Assembly (NCBI GenBank): GCA_003344655.1
Contig: MAIU01000001.1
Span: 1-64,000 of the forward strand
Source of the DNA: Candidatus Korarchaeota archaeon NZ13-K
GTDB lineage: Archaea > Korarchaeota > Korarchaeia > Korarchaeales > Korarchaeaceae
Direction of reading: 5' to 3'
DNA length: 64,000 nucleotides
Both the position numbers and the translations under genes were made by a program. Below, piece by piece: positions 8,122 to 16,224 of this stretch (positions are counted from its first letter, which is position 1; each line of letters opens with the position of its first letter). The notes beneath the pieces were generated by a model. That model was given only the letters and a program-made list of their open reading frames with translations, did no database searches and was not told the DNA's origin.

Positions 8122-8358
8122 CTCGCATGCTGTCCGCTATGTATGGGGACTAGTCCCTACGGCCGTCACAATATAAAAACGTGACTGGGATGCCCTCGCG
8201 AGACGTCACGCGGTTCTTATGAGAAAATATATCAAAATTTATCCCGGATCAATGTAAATTTTGTTTCTAATGATTCGCTGGGTGATTCCATCGAGGATTG
8301 ATCGCTCGCGATAGCGGGGATTTATCTGATTCAGGTGCTGGGCGTGAGGGGGATTGGC

Positions 8359-9237
8359 ATGAACTGGCTCACGGTGCCGTTCTCCTTCCTCGCATCTAGG
8401 AGCTCCTATGAGGAATCCAGATACGTCCTGCTTTGTGTTCCATATGATTCGACTGAAAGTTGGGCTACTGGGACGAGATTCGGTCCGGCAGCCATAATAG
8501 AAGCTTCTAGGTATATGGATGATTATGACATCGAGCTAGATTCTCACACCAGCGAGCTAGGAATCTTCACAATATTCGAGCTGTCCGTCTTGGGGAAGCC
8601 TGAGGACTGGATGATGAATGTGGTGGAGACCTCCGTAAGGAGGCTACTATCCGACGGCAAGATACCGGTGATACTGGGCGGGGAGCACACGGTCTCACTC
8701 CCGACCCTGATGGCGTTGAGGGAGGAGGTGGAGCATGTGGTGATATTCGATGCCCACCCAGATCTCTATGATGAGTACGGAGGGAGAAAGATCTCTCATG
8801 CGACTGTTTGCAGGAGGATGAGTGAGTTGGTGGGGGAAATCACCATAATAGGGGTGAGGACTATGAGCATGGAGGAGAAGGAGTTCCTGAATGGGTCGGA
8901 TGGGATAAGCGTGATCTACGCGGATGAAGTCCATGAGGGGAGCCTGGAGAACCTAGACAACCTGAGCGGCAAGAAGCTCTACCTGAGCATGGATCTGGAC
9001 GTGCTGGATCCTCCTCAAGTTCCCTGCATCGGTAACCCGGAGCCGGGAGGCCTTAACTACTTTGAGGTCATCAAGATCGTCAGGAAAGTGATGGAGTTGG
9101 GCGACGTGATGGGTATGGACTTCGTGGAATTCTCCCCTTGCCCTGCCATGAGATCAGATGCTTATCTGGTGGCTAGGCTCGTCCAGAAGGCCATAGGGTA
9201 TCATTCTTCTCACCTTAGGAACAAGGAGCTCCGCTAG
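8359..9237 (+). CDS. speB: Agmatinase / arginase-family ureohydrolase
   Basis: 292-residue binuclear manganese ureohydrolase. Metal ligands are visible in GGEHTVSLP, FDAHPDLYDEY and SMDLDVLDPPQVP, with the late Glu in MDFVEFSP; the early pattern GTRFGPAAIIEASRYMDDYD is also family-typical. The usual reaction is agmatine to putrescine plus urea, in polyamine synthesis; arginase or formiminoglutamase activity cannot be excluded. The ATG at 8359 lies about 37 bp after TTTATC (8321-8326), with a GAGGGGG-like site between. A TATA-poor extension upstream is possible. The 3' end overlaps the convergent membrane-protein gene by 84 bp. Confidence 0.85.
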   Translation: MNWLTVPFSFLASRSSYEESRYVLLCVPYDSTESWATGTRFGPAAIIEASRYMDDYDIELDSHTSELGIFTIFELSVLGKPEDWMMNVVETSVRRLLSDGKIPVILGGEHTVSLPTLMALREEVEHVVIFDAHPDLYDEYGGRKISHATVCRRMSELVGEITIIGVRTMSMEEKEFLNGSDGISVIYADEVHEGSLENLDNLSGKKLYLSMDLDVLDPPQVPCIGNPEPGGLNYFEVIKIVRKVMELGDVMGMDFVEFSPCPAMRSDAYLVARLVQKAIGYHSSHLRNKELR

Positions 9238-9723
9238 CAATCCTATCATCAGTATCTCAATCCAGGCCTTTATGATTATCCCGTAAATTATGACGTCTGT
9301 TATCCAGATGGATAGCTGGGGGGCGAAGACCGGGATCCACAGCTTGAAGGTGGCCCAGGTGAAGGCGCTTTCCGGGATGTACCCTATCGTCATTGCTATG
9401 AAAGGTCTGTGTTTCCTCTTAGCCAAAGTTCCCGCGAAGAGACCGGTCATCGCTTTTCCCGGGAATATAAGGGACCCCGTTAGGGGACCCAAGCTACCTA
9501 GAAGTCCGAACCTGATGAACGGCACCACGGAGACGAGGAAACCTACTGCGGTGGCCCATGTGGGTCCGAGCGAGAAGGCCGCGATGGCGGTAGCCACATG
9601 AGATAGATCAACCGCTATCTGCGGATGTATATTCCCGAGAAACACCGATATTAAAGCCAAAACATTTCCAAGAGCTCCCAATAACGCGGATAATGCCACC
9701 TTACCGCTGACGGTTCTGCCCAT
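9154..9723 (-). CDS. Small integral membrane protein, ECF-transporter S-component-like
   Basis: 189 residues with about five or six hydrophobic segments, Gly/Ala rich, including VALSALLGALGNVLALISVF, HVATAIAAFSLGPTWATAVG and a C-terminal amphipathic stretch. The layout and N-terminal ALSALLGAL pattern resemble substrate-binding S components of energy-coupling-factor vitamin transporters, but no ECF ATPase or T component is nearby. The ATG has a GGAGGG ribosome-binding site 6 nt upstream and a TTTTTATTTTT element about 30 bp upstream. The gene extends 84 bp antisense into the agmatinase 3' end. Substrate unknown. Confidence 0.65.
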   Translation of the reverse strand: MGRTVSGKVALSALLGALGNVLALISVFLGNIHPQIAVDLSHVATAIAAFSLGPTWATAVGFLVSVVPFIRFGLLGSLGPLTGSLIFPGKAMTGLFAGTLAKRKHRPFIAMTIGYIPESAFTWATFKLWIPVFAPQLSIWITDVIIYGIIIKAWIEILMIGLLAELLVPKVRRMIPYGLLDEPSHQISI

Positions 9724-9775
9724 GGGAACCCTCCTAACACTAGTTTCCAAAAATAAAAAGATTTCTATTATGAAA

Positions 9776-10870
9776 CTATCTCATGATCTCGAGCTCCCTG
9801 ACCAAGGCATCCACGAGCTCCCTCAGACCCGTGCCTTTCATGGCCGAAACAGGAATTATAGGTACGCTATCCCCTAATATGTCCCTTATAAAATCAACTC
9901 TTCTTCTCAAATCGGGCTCATCTACGAGATCTGCCTTATTTGCTGCTACGAGGATGCTATCCTCACCCTTGCCGAGATCCCTCAGGATCCTCATGCTCTC
10001 GATCAGCTTTATCTTTAATAACTCTTCCCTATCAGATACATCTAAGACTAAAATTTGCTTACTAGAGTACTTTATATCTAAAAGATTTAGCTTAAAAGAG
10101 GCGATCAATTTAGGATCCAGGTCCATAACGAAGCCTATCGTGTCCACCAGATAGATGTTTTCACCTCTGATCCCGGCGTACTTGCTCGACAGCGTGGTGA
10201 ACGGTCTATCGCTCACGGGCTTCTCGAGCCCGGTCAGCGCATTGAATATGCTGGTCTTGCCGGCGTTGTAGTATCCGGTGAGAACAACTATGCTAGCTCC
10301 ATCCCCAAGTCTCTTGAGTATCTCTAACTCCCTCTGCTGGCTCAATCTCTCTATCTTATCCCTAAGTATCTTGATCCTCTTCTGAAGCGCTCTTATCTGC
10401 TTGTGATAAGCGTACTCACCCCCACCCCTGAAACCGGCTCTCATCTTCTTGTATTTTATCGAGGCCGAGAGTTTAACGTACGGGAAAAGCTTCTCGAGGG
10501 ATGCAAGTTCTATCTGCAACTTCGAGAGTATATCGCTGGCTGCCTCCCTGAATATCATGAGTGTAACGTCATATCTATCGGCCACCTCGACACCGAGGGC
10601 TCTCTCCAAGTTCCACTTCTGCTTACTCGTGATGTTATTGTATATGACAAAGAGATCCGGATTCAGCTTCTTTACCTTCTCCCTTATTTCATCCACCTTC
10701 CCCTTGCCAAAAACGAAATCCACGGATTCCTTCTCCCTGACTTGGACGACCCTCTCGATCACTCTATAACCTAGGGCGTTGAGCAGGGACTCAAGCTCCC
10801 TCATCCTGATCTTGAAGAGGTGATGGTCGTGCACATCCGTCTTCACCATTCCGGTCATTACCCTCAACAT
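9776..10870 (-). CDS. hflX: HflX-type ribosome-associated GTPase
   Basis: 364 residues. The N-terminal HflX domain includes GKGKVDEIREKV and the Gly-rich linker RAGFRGGGE, then a coiled coil (about residues 155-182), then the G domain: G1 GYYNAGKTS at 199-207, G2 region PFTTLSS, G3 DTIGF at 243-247, G4 NKAD at 311-314, G5 SAMKGTG. HflX GTPases bind 50S ribosomes and split stalled or stressed ribosomes in bacteria; archaeal homologues also bind the large subunit. The ATG has GGGAGG just upstream and a TTAAATA element about 32 bp upstream. ATGs at codons 5 and 8 are alternatives. Confidence 0.93.
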   Translation of the reverse strand: MLRVMTGMVKTDVHDHHLFKIRMRELESLLNALGYRVIERVVQVREKESVDFVFGKGKVDEIREKVKKLNPDLFVIYNNITSKQKWNLERALGVEVADRYDVTLMIFREAASDILSKLQIELASLEKLFPYVKLSASIKYKKMRAGFRGGGEYAYHKQIRALQKRIKILRDKIERLSQQRELEILKRLGDGASIVVLTGYYNAGKTSIFNALTGLEKPVSDRPFTTLSSKYAGIRGENIYLVDTIGFVMDLDPKLIASFKLNLLDIKYSSKQILVLDVSDREELLKIKLIESMRILRDLGKGEDSILVAANKADLVDEPDLRRRVDFIRDILGDSVPIIPVSAMKGTGLRELVDALVRELEIMR

Positions 10871-10907
10871 TTCCTCCCTTCCTTGGCTCAGCCATCACCG
10901 AAGATAT

Positions 10908-12242
10908 TTAACGGTTACTCGTGCAGTAGGGGTTCCTGGGGATCTCCACGAGCTCCTTGGGCCCCTTCACAGTGGCATCTATTATCATCTTCCCTTGGGG
11001 TAGTCTCAGGATCCTCCTCTCCCCATCGAAGACGATCTCCCTCAGGTTGCTGTGATCGAGTGAGGATCCCCTTATCCCGCTTATCATCTTATAATCATCA
11101 GGTATATGTGCCCTCTGGACGACGGCTCTCATCACCTCGACGTAGTTCGTCACATCAACGTCCTCATCGACTATGATGACCCTCTTCAGGCTCTTATGCG
11201 CAGAGATCGCCATAAGTCCGGCTAAAGTGGGCTGATCCTCATGAGTCTTCCTTATCGCCACCGCGGCCTCCACCCAACCGGCTCCTGCTGGAGTCATGGC
11301 CACGTCTACGACCTCGGCGACCTCTGACACCCTCTCTTCGATCAAGGGCTCGACCGGAAGTCCCATCAGGATCTGGTGTTCCATGCCGGCCGGCAGGATG
11401 GCTTGGTATATCGGCTCCTCCCTAGTGTAAATGGATTCCACCGTTAGAACTGGTTGCATCCTCACGATATCCTTCCCGAGTATCTCATAAAAGGGCCCCT
11501 CCGGCGCTAGATCACCCGGCTTTATTCTACCGCATATCACTATCTCGGCGTCCGAAGGAGCCCAGGCATCCAGCTCCTCGCATCTCGAGATCTCAACGGG
11601 TTCTCCGAGGATGCCCCCTGCTACGGAAAGCTTATCTCTATCCTCAGCGGGCATCGCAGACGCCACCAGCACCTCAGGTGGATTACCTATGGAGACGGCG
11701 ACCTCAAGATCTCTCCCTAACTTCGAGAACTTCTCAATAGTTCTGCTGAGCTTTCTTCCCTCTACGGCTCTCAAGACAAGTCTGTTCTCTGATATTGGAA
11801 GCATCCTATGGTAGGAGGAGGAGAACTTGCTTCCATCCTTGAATATCACTATCGATGCTGTCATGTAGGGACCCGGCTCCCCCAAATAGTGCCTCAGGAC
11901 GGGCAGGTCCTTGAGAGTTAGGTCGGTCCTCCTCCACTTGGGTTCGGCCTCAATTGGATCTCTTCCATCATTCAATGATCTCCTCATCCTCTCCTTCAGC
12001 TCTCTAATGGAGCTCAATCCCATGGCGGCCACTAGGGTCTCTCTGGAAGTGGCAAACCCCCCGAAGACCCCGAATGAGGAAGCCCTTCCATCCCTAAGCA
12101 AGGTTCTCCTGACGAGCACCGCCTTCCTACCATCTAACTTGATCAGATGGGAGGCTATCTCATACTCCACGGAGAGGGGTCCATCGAAAACCTCCAGGAG
12201 GCCCTTCTCACTCAAAAGCCTTATGGAGTCCCTTAGCTCCAT
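10908..12242 (-). CDS. UbiD-family decarboxylase, candidate anhydromevalonate phosphate decarboxylase
   Basis: 444-residue UbiD-type decarboxylase that would need prenylated FMN. Family patterns are SSFGVFGGFATSRE, PYMTASIVIFKDG, YHRMLP, EDRDKLSVAGGILGEPVEI, GRIKPGDLAPEGPFYE and VDEDVDVTNYVEVMRAV. In archaea lacking the classical phosphomevalonate route, a UbiD homologue decarboxylates trans-anhydromevalonate 5-phosphate to isopentenyl phosphate. The fused AcnX gene at 38879-40315 could provide the preceding dehydration, which supports this role by co-occurrence, not proximity. The substrate is therefore inferred. No UbiX-like prenyl-FMN synthase is seen in the window. The start fits a leaderless mRNA (TTTTAGAT at about 12262-12270). 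Confidence 0.85.
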   Translation of the reverse strand: MELRDSIRLLSEKGLLEVFDGPLSVEYEIASHLIKLDGRKAVLVRRTLLRDGRASSFGVFGGFATSRETLVAAMGLSSIRELKERMRRSLNDGRDPIEAEPKWRRTDLTLKDLPVLRHYLGEPGPYMTASIVIFKDGSKFSSSYHRMLPISENRLVLRAVEGRKLSRTIEKFSKLGRDLEVAVSIGNPPEVLVASAMPAEDRDKLSVAGGILGEPVEISRCEELDAWAPSDAEIVICGRIKPGDLAPEGPFYEILGKDIVRMQPVLTVESIYTREEPIYQAILPAGMEHQILMGLPVEPLIEERVSEVAEVVDVAMTPAGAGWVEAAVAIRKTHEDQPTLAGLMAISAHKSLKRVIIVDEDVDVTNYVEVMRAVVQRAHIPDDYKMISGIRGSSLDHSNLREIVFDGERRILRLPQGKMIIDATVKGPKELVEIPRNPYCTSNR

Positions 12243-12647
12243 GAGAATCCCTTAATCTGAAGATCTAAAAGGACTTAAAGCATATGGGCATGAGAACTTC
12301 GAATGAGTTTCTTAGGAAAAATCCCTCTTGAGTTCCGTCCATCGCCTTCCCAGATCGCGCTGGGAATCATCACCTGAATCATCCAATGCAACTTGATCCA
12401 TTATCGATCGGTAGGCGTCTATCATCTACGTGAGGGGGATCCTCCATGATTAGCGGGAAATGGGGAGTGGTCTCCTAAGAGCGAAGCTCAATAAATCGTG
12501 CCTCCGAGACGCCACGACCCCTAATATCCCTGAGACTTCGTTGGAAAATCAGCGATCCGGAGGGGAATCAGGGCGTCAGCACATCCGTCCGGGTGCCCCA
12601 CCTAACATTTTAATCTCAATGCAGTGCCCTCTCGGTGGTGCGGTGCC
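12243..12647. other. Intergenic region between ubiD and asnS, no assigned gene
   Basis: About 400 bp without a convincing protein gene, unusually long here. Visible structure: a 7-bp hairpin TTCCCAG-ATCGCG-CTGGGAA at 12347-12366, a short hairpin GAGC-GAA-GCTC near 12478-12488, and a GGAG/CTCC pair just before it. ATTTATTG on the minus strand (about 12488-12497) could start a minus-strand transcript. CATTTTAATC at 12606-12615 is the likely asnS promoter. A 76-codon reading frame from 12460 has no ribosome-binding site or family features and is not called. A small RNA is possible but unproven. Confidence 0.4.
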
Positions 12648-13946
12648 ATGTGGAAATTCGGCGTTAGGACCCACTACGTCAACGAGTTAAAGGACTTGGA
12701 AGATGGTAGCAGCGTTAAGATAGCGGGATGGGTTCAGAGGAAGAGTGAGCTTGGAGGAATAGTTTTCGTGAGGCTCAGGGACTCTTCCGGCTCCGTTCAG
12801 GTGGTGGTGAGGGAGGGAGATGTACCAAGGAATGAGCTGGACGCAGCTAGGAATGTGGGCATAGAGGCATCCATCATGGTCGAGGGAACCCTGAGAAGGG
12901 ATCCAAGATCACCCACCGGGGTGGAGGTGATCGCATCGAGGTTCATCATCGTGGGAGAATCAAAGGACTTCCCGGTGAAGCCGGGAGTCAGTGAGGAGTT
13001 TCTACTCGATAACAGACACCTGCAAATAAGGACTACTAAGATGAGAAACGCCCTGCTTATCAGGAAGGAGGTGATGAGGGCTGTTGAGGAGTGGTTCATA
13101 AATAACGGCTTCGTGAGGGTGGAAGCTCCCACGTTCGTTGGGGCTGCCGTAGAGGGGGGTGCCACCCTATTCGAGGTACCTTACTTCAACAGGAAGGCTT
13201 ACCTGACCCAGAGCTCTCAGTTTTATCTTGAGGCAGCCATATTCTCCTTTGAAAACGTCTACACGATACAACCCAGCTTCAGGGCCGAGAAATCCAGGAC
13301 CAGGAGGCACCTGACCGAGTTCTGGCATGCTGAGGCCGAGATGGCTTGGGCCGATCTGAGAGGGATGATGGATGTCGTCGAGTCTCTCGTGAAGTACATC
13401 GTTGAGAAGGTTGTGGAGAGGGCTTCAGAACCCTTGGAGGCGCTGGGGAGGAGGATAGAACCGATAAAGGAGAGGTTTCCTAGGATAACTTACGACGAGG
13501 CGGTGGAATTGGCTAGGAGGAAGGGCGTCGACATAGAGTGGGGGGAAGACTTCGGCACGGATGTTGAGAGGGTCATATCCCTTGAGTTCGACACCCCCGT
13601 TTTCGTCACGCATTATCCGAAGAAGGCCAAAGCCTTCTATCATAAGCAGGATCCTGAGAGACCTGAGGTCGTTCTTTGTGCTGATTTACTGGCCCCTGAG
13701 GGAATAGGTGAGATAGTGGGAGGCGGTCAGAGGATAGAGAGGGAGGAGGAACTGGTGGGAAGGATACTGGAGGAGGGGTTTAACCCGGAGGACTACAAGT
13801 GGTACATCGACCTCAGGAGGTACGGGAGCGTACCTCACTCGGGGTTCGGCTTGGGTATAGAGAGGACTATAAGATGGATAGGAGGCCTTCCTCACATAAG
13901 GGATGCGATACCGTTCCCAAGAACCCCAACGAGACTTTACCCCTGA
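12648..13946 (+). CDS. asnS: Asparaginyl-tRNA synthetase (AspRS/AsnRS class IIb)
   Basis: 432 residues: N-terminal OB-fold anticodon domain (about 1-105, VKIAGWVQRKSELGGIVFVRLRD) and class II catalytic core. Motif 2 is FRAEKSRTRRHLTEFWHAE and motif 3 is GFGLGIERTIRW. EGGATLFEV and the terminus PFPRTPTRLYP are those of archaeal AsnRS; AspRS has EGGTELF and PRDLKRLTP-like endings, so asparagine specificity is favoured. It charges tRNA-Asn with Asn. The ATG at 12648 is about 37 bp after CATTTTAATC. The last 10 bp overlap the convergent XPF gene. Confidence 0.9.
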   Translation: MWKFGVRTHYVNELKDLEDGSSVKIAGWVQRKSELGGIVFVRLRDSSGSVQVVVREGDVPRNELDAARNVGIEASIMVEGTLRRDPRSPTGVEVIASRFIIVGESKDFPVKPGVSEEFLLDNRHLQIRTTKMRNALLIRKEVMRAVEEWFINNGFVRVEAPTFVGAAVEGGATLFEVPYFNRKAYLTQSSQFYLEAAIFSFENVYTIQPSFRAEKSRTRRHLTEFWHAEAEMAWADLRGMMDVVESLVKYIVEKVVERASEPLEALGRRIEPIKERFPRITYDEAVELARRKGVDIEWGEDFGTDVERVISLEFDTPVFVTHYPKKAKAFYHKQDPERPEVVLCADLLAPEGIGEIVGGGQRIEREEELVGRILEEGFNPEDYKWYIDLRRYGSVPHSGFGLGIERTIRWIGGLPHIRDAIPFPRTPTRLYP

Positions 13947-14593
13947 TCCTCAAGCTTTGTCTCCCTCTCATAAACGAACGGGGAGTTCAACACACTCCTG
14001 AGCTTTCTGGCCTTCGCCTCCCCTATTACGCTTCTCAGTCTGGAGAAATCGGCGTTGAAGATCTCTTTTAAGCTCCTGAACTCGCTCATGAGCTTTTCAG
14101 CGGACCTGGGTCCTATGGAGGGGAAACTCAGGAGGACTGAATAGGCCTCCTCGAATGCCTTGGGCCTCCTCTTCCTCCTAACGGGTATCGTTGATGGTCT
14201 TTCTCCCTCAACCTTCCTAGCGAGATATACTAGGAAAGCGGCCGTCTCCTCCTGATCCCTCAGGTGTATAACGGAAACCCCCCTCAGGGAGAGGTAAGCC
14301 AGTGCTCCGAGGTAGTGCGGCCTGGCCCTCTCATCGATCCTGAAGGAGTTCTCTATGAGGACGATTGTTGTGTCACAGCAGGACCTCATCTCCTCAACCT
14401 GATCGAACAATCTGCTATCATATATAGATCTCAAGAAGTCCTCCAATGTCTTCCTCTCGATGCAGACATTCATACCTATCAAGTAATCCGCAACGTCGAT
14501 CCTCTTCCTCTCGACTAGCGCACCTTTCCTCCTCAGGAGTCTCTCGATGACCTCAGGCTCCCTGTCATCCATCACTATCCTCAATCTCCTCAT
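13937..14593 (-). CDS. xpf: XPF/ERCC4-type structure-specific endonuclease (short form)
   Basis: 218-residue XPF of the short, helicase-less type found in TACK archaea. The nuclease domain (about 1-140) contains DDRE (9-12), VADYLIG and the catalytic ERK-x3-D in IERKTLEDF (E46, R47, K48). A C-terminal helix-hairpin-helix pair lies at about 150-205 (LLSFPSIGPRSAEKLMSEF). Such enzymes act as dimers with PCNA and cut 3' flaps and related branched DNA. The gene starts inside the 3' end of the RPA gene (29 bp overlap), placing it in an rtcA-rpa-xpf operon. No PCNA-binding tail is obvious at the C terminus. Confidence 0.92.
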   Translation of the reverse strand: MRRLRIVMDDREPEVIERLLRRKGALVERKRIDVADYLIGMNVCIERKTLEDFLRSIYDSRLFDQVEEMRSCCDTTIVLIENSFRIDERARPHYLGALAYLSLRGVSVIHLRDQEETAAFLVYLARKVEGERPSTIPVRRKRRPKAFEEAYSVLLSFPSIGPRSAEKLMSEFRSLKEIFNADFSRLRSVIGEAKARKLRSVLNSPFVYERETKLEDQG

Positions 14594-16217
14594 CTCCCAG
14601 CCAGAGATTCCTTATCTCTCTGATGAGCAGGCGGGCCTCTCTGCCATAATCCGCGAACTCCATCTCATCCAGAATCAACTTAACTAGCCCCGTTTCCGTA
14701 TAGGTGGCCCTCCCCCTGACTATCACCTCCCTCCCCAGCATCCTGCCTGATAGCTCGTCCGTGGGCACGGAGTGACTCGCTTGACCGAGCTCATCGGCCC
14801 TCAAGAGAACCTCCCTCGTACTCATTCCAAGTATCCTCTCGGCCTTATCTCCGAAAGCGACCACTCTAGCTACCCCGGTGCCATCGTCTAACGTCAGGGT
14901 CAGGTAGAGGAGTGGCTTGGCTTCCTCTATCCTCCCGCAGTTCGGGCAGCTATAGCCTCCGTACTCGTAAGAGACTCTGGACCCGCAGGTAGGGCAGTGC
15001 CAGGAGATCCTAGCCTCATCGGAAACCCCTACTACTGTTCCCCTGAACTCTCTGAATCCATCCGAGGACTCCCCTATAGGAACCCTCTTGTACTTCACGC
15101 TCTTGGCCAGCGCCTCTATCGAGGGTCTTAGCCCCCTGCCCAGCACCTCCAGAACCTCTAAAGTTCCCGATCTACTTAAGGATAGCAAATCATCATATCT
15201 CCTGAAAACGGGGCCCACCCTGACTATGAATGGGGGGTTGAGCCCCTCGATCACGTCCACCAGATCGCTCCAAACCCTCAGCACCTCGAGCTCACCATCC
15301 ACTTCGATCAGGAGATCTGAAAATTTTTTACCTAATATCGATGTTTCTGTTGGAAATTTATACAAAACGGTCGCGGTTATCGTCTCAGCACTCCCGCCCG
15401 CCACCTCGACCCTGCTCCTCGGGGTGGAGTGCAGCTCCACCCCATCCTCCTTGGCGACAACCCTGAAGTTCCTTAAGGTGATGGAGTCACCGGGCTTCAA
15501 GCTCTCCGAGAGGTAGGCCTTATCTCCCCATAGAACAGCTCTCACAGAAATTCCATCCTCTCCCTGAATCAAGAGGGAGCTTCTCCTTCCCCTAACCCCA
15601 TCTCCCCTTATGAATTCGGATACCGGGAATACCCTGACGATGGTGCCCCTGAAGTCAACCTCCTCTCCCTCCCTCCCGTAGACTTCCCCAACGTTGGTGA
15701 TGACGTCCTCGGGCAGCGGAGGTCCCCTCTCCAGAATATCTATCTTCGAGTCGGAGTCCAGGTGGACCACCGGCCTGCCTCCCCTGCTGGAGACCCTGGC
15801 GTTGCTTATCAGAAGTAGATCTCCCTCCCTGATGAGACCTTCCTTGACCATGTCCACCAGTCCCTCTGACCAGATCACCAGATCCACTTGCCCATTATCA
15901 TCGGAGATCCTTAGTTCCGCTCTCTCCGACCTCTCCCCGCTCTTGTTCACGTACTCTATGACTCCGTAAACCTTGACCACCCTCCCCCTAATTGAAGCCC
16001 TTCTCATGCCGGGCACGAGCCTGTCAAGTCTGATCGTTGGTTTCACACCGCTCTCCGGTGGAGAGAACTCGCTCACCCCGAGGTCTGACGCAAGTAGGGA
16101 GAGGGCGCCATCAGGCTTGATAAGACCACCCATCTCCTCTATATACTCCTTAACCCTCTCCAATACATCCTCCAAATCCATTCCGGTTCTCTCAGCGAGG
16201 TAGCGGGCCCTCCTCAT
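14565..16217 (-). CDS. rpa: Replication protein A-like single-stranded DNA-binding protein
   Basis: 550 residues with several OB folds, each marked by a 'nucleotide-binding' pattern: RISDDNGQVDLVIWSEG, SLLIQGEDGISVRAVLWGDKA, LLIEVDGELEVLRVWSD, and the fourth, LTLDDGTGVARVVAFGDKA. A zinc ribbon WHCPTCGSRVSYEYGGYSCPNC lies in the last OB domain, as in euryarchaeal and eukaryotic RPA70. It coats ssDNA in replication and repair. The ATG at 16217 has GATGAGG 5 nt upstream and lies just after the rtcA stop; a longer in-frame version would overlap rtcA. The N-terminal helix bundle (about 1-45) may be a protein-interaction segment. Confidence 0.88.
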   Translation of the reverse strand: MRRARYLAERTGMDLEDVLERVKEYIEEMGGLIKPDGALSLLASDLGVSEFSPPESGVKPTIRLDRLVPGMRRASIRGRVVKVYGVIEYVNKSGERSERAELRISDDNGQVDLVIWSEGLVDMVKEGLIREGDLLLISNARVSSRGGRPVVHLDSDSKIDILERGPPLPEDVITNVGEVYGREGEEVDFRGTIVRVFPVSEFIRGDGVRGRRSSLLIQGEDGISVRAVLWGDKAYLSESLKPGDSITLRNFRVVAKEDGVELHSTPRSRVEVAGGSAETITATVLYKFPTETSILGKKFSDLLIEVDGELEVLRVWSDLVDVIEGLNPPFIVRVGPVFRRYDDLLSLSRSGTLEVLEVLGRGLRPSIEALAKSVKYKRVPIGESSDGFREFRGTVVGVSDEARISWHCPTCGSRVSYEYGGYSCPNCGRIEEAKPLLYLTLTLDDGTGVARVVAFGDKAERILGMSTREVLLRADELGQASHSVPTDELSGRMLGREVIVRGRATYTETGLVKLILDEMEFADYGREARLLIREIRNLWLGDEEIEDSDG

Positions 16218-16224
16218 GAAGTCC

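Noticed and set aside
7389-8239. Searched around porDAB for a missing gamma subunit, including both strands.
   Set aside because: The only extra gene is the 87-residue hypothetical at 7858-8121, which lacks the GxGGQG pattern of gamma subunits.
12343-12400. Possible C/D box RNA on the minus strand starting GTGATGA.
   Set aside because: Box C-like sequence is present, but D and D' boxes at the expected spacing are not, so it is left as unassigned intergenic sequence.
12460-12690. 76-codon plus-strand frame before asnS.
   Set aside because: No ribosome-binding site, no recognisable domain, and it overlaps the asnS promoter and start.
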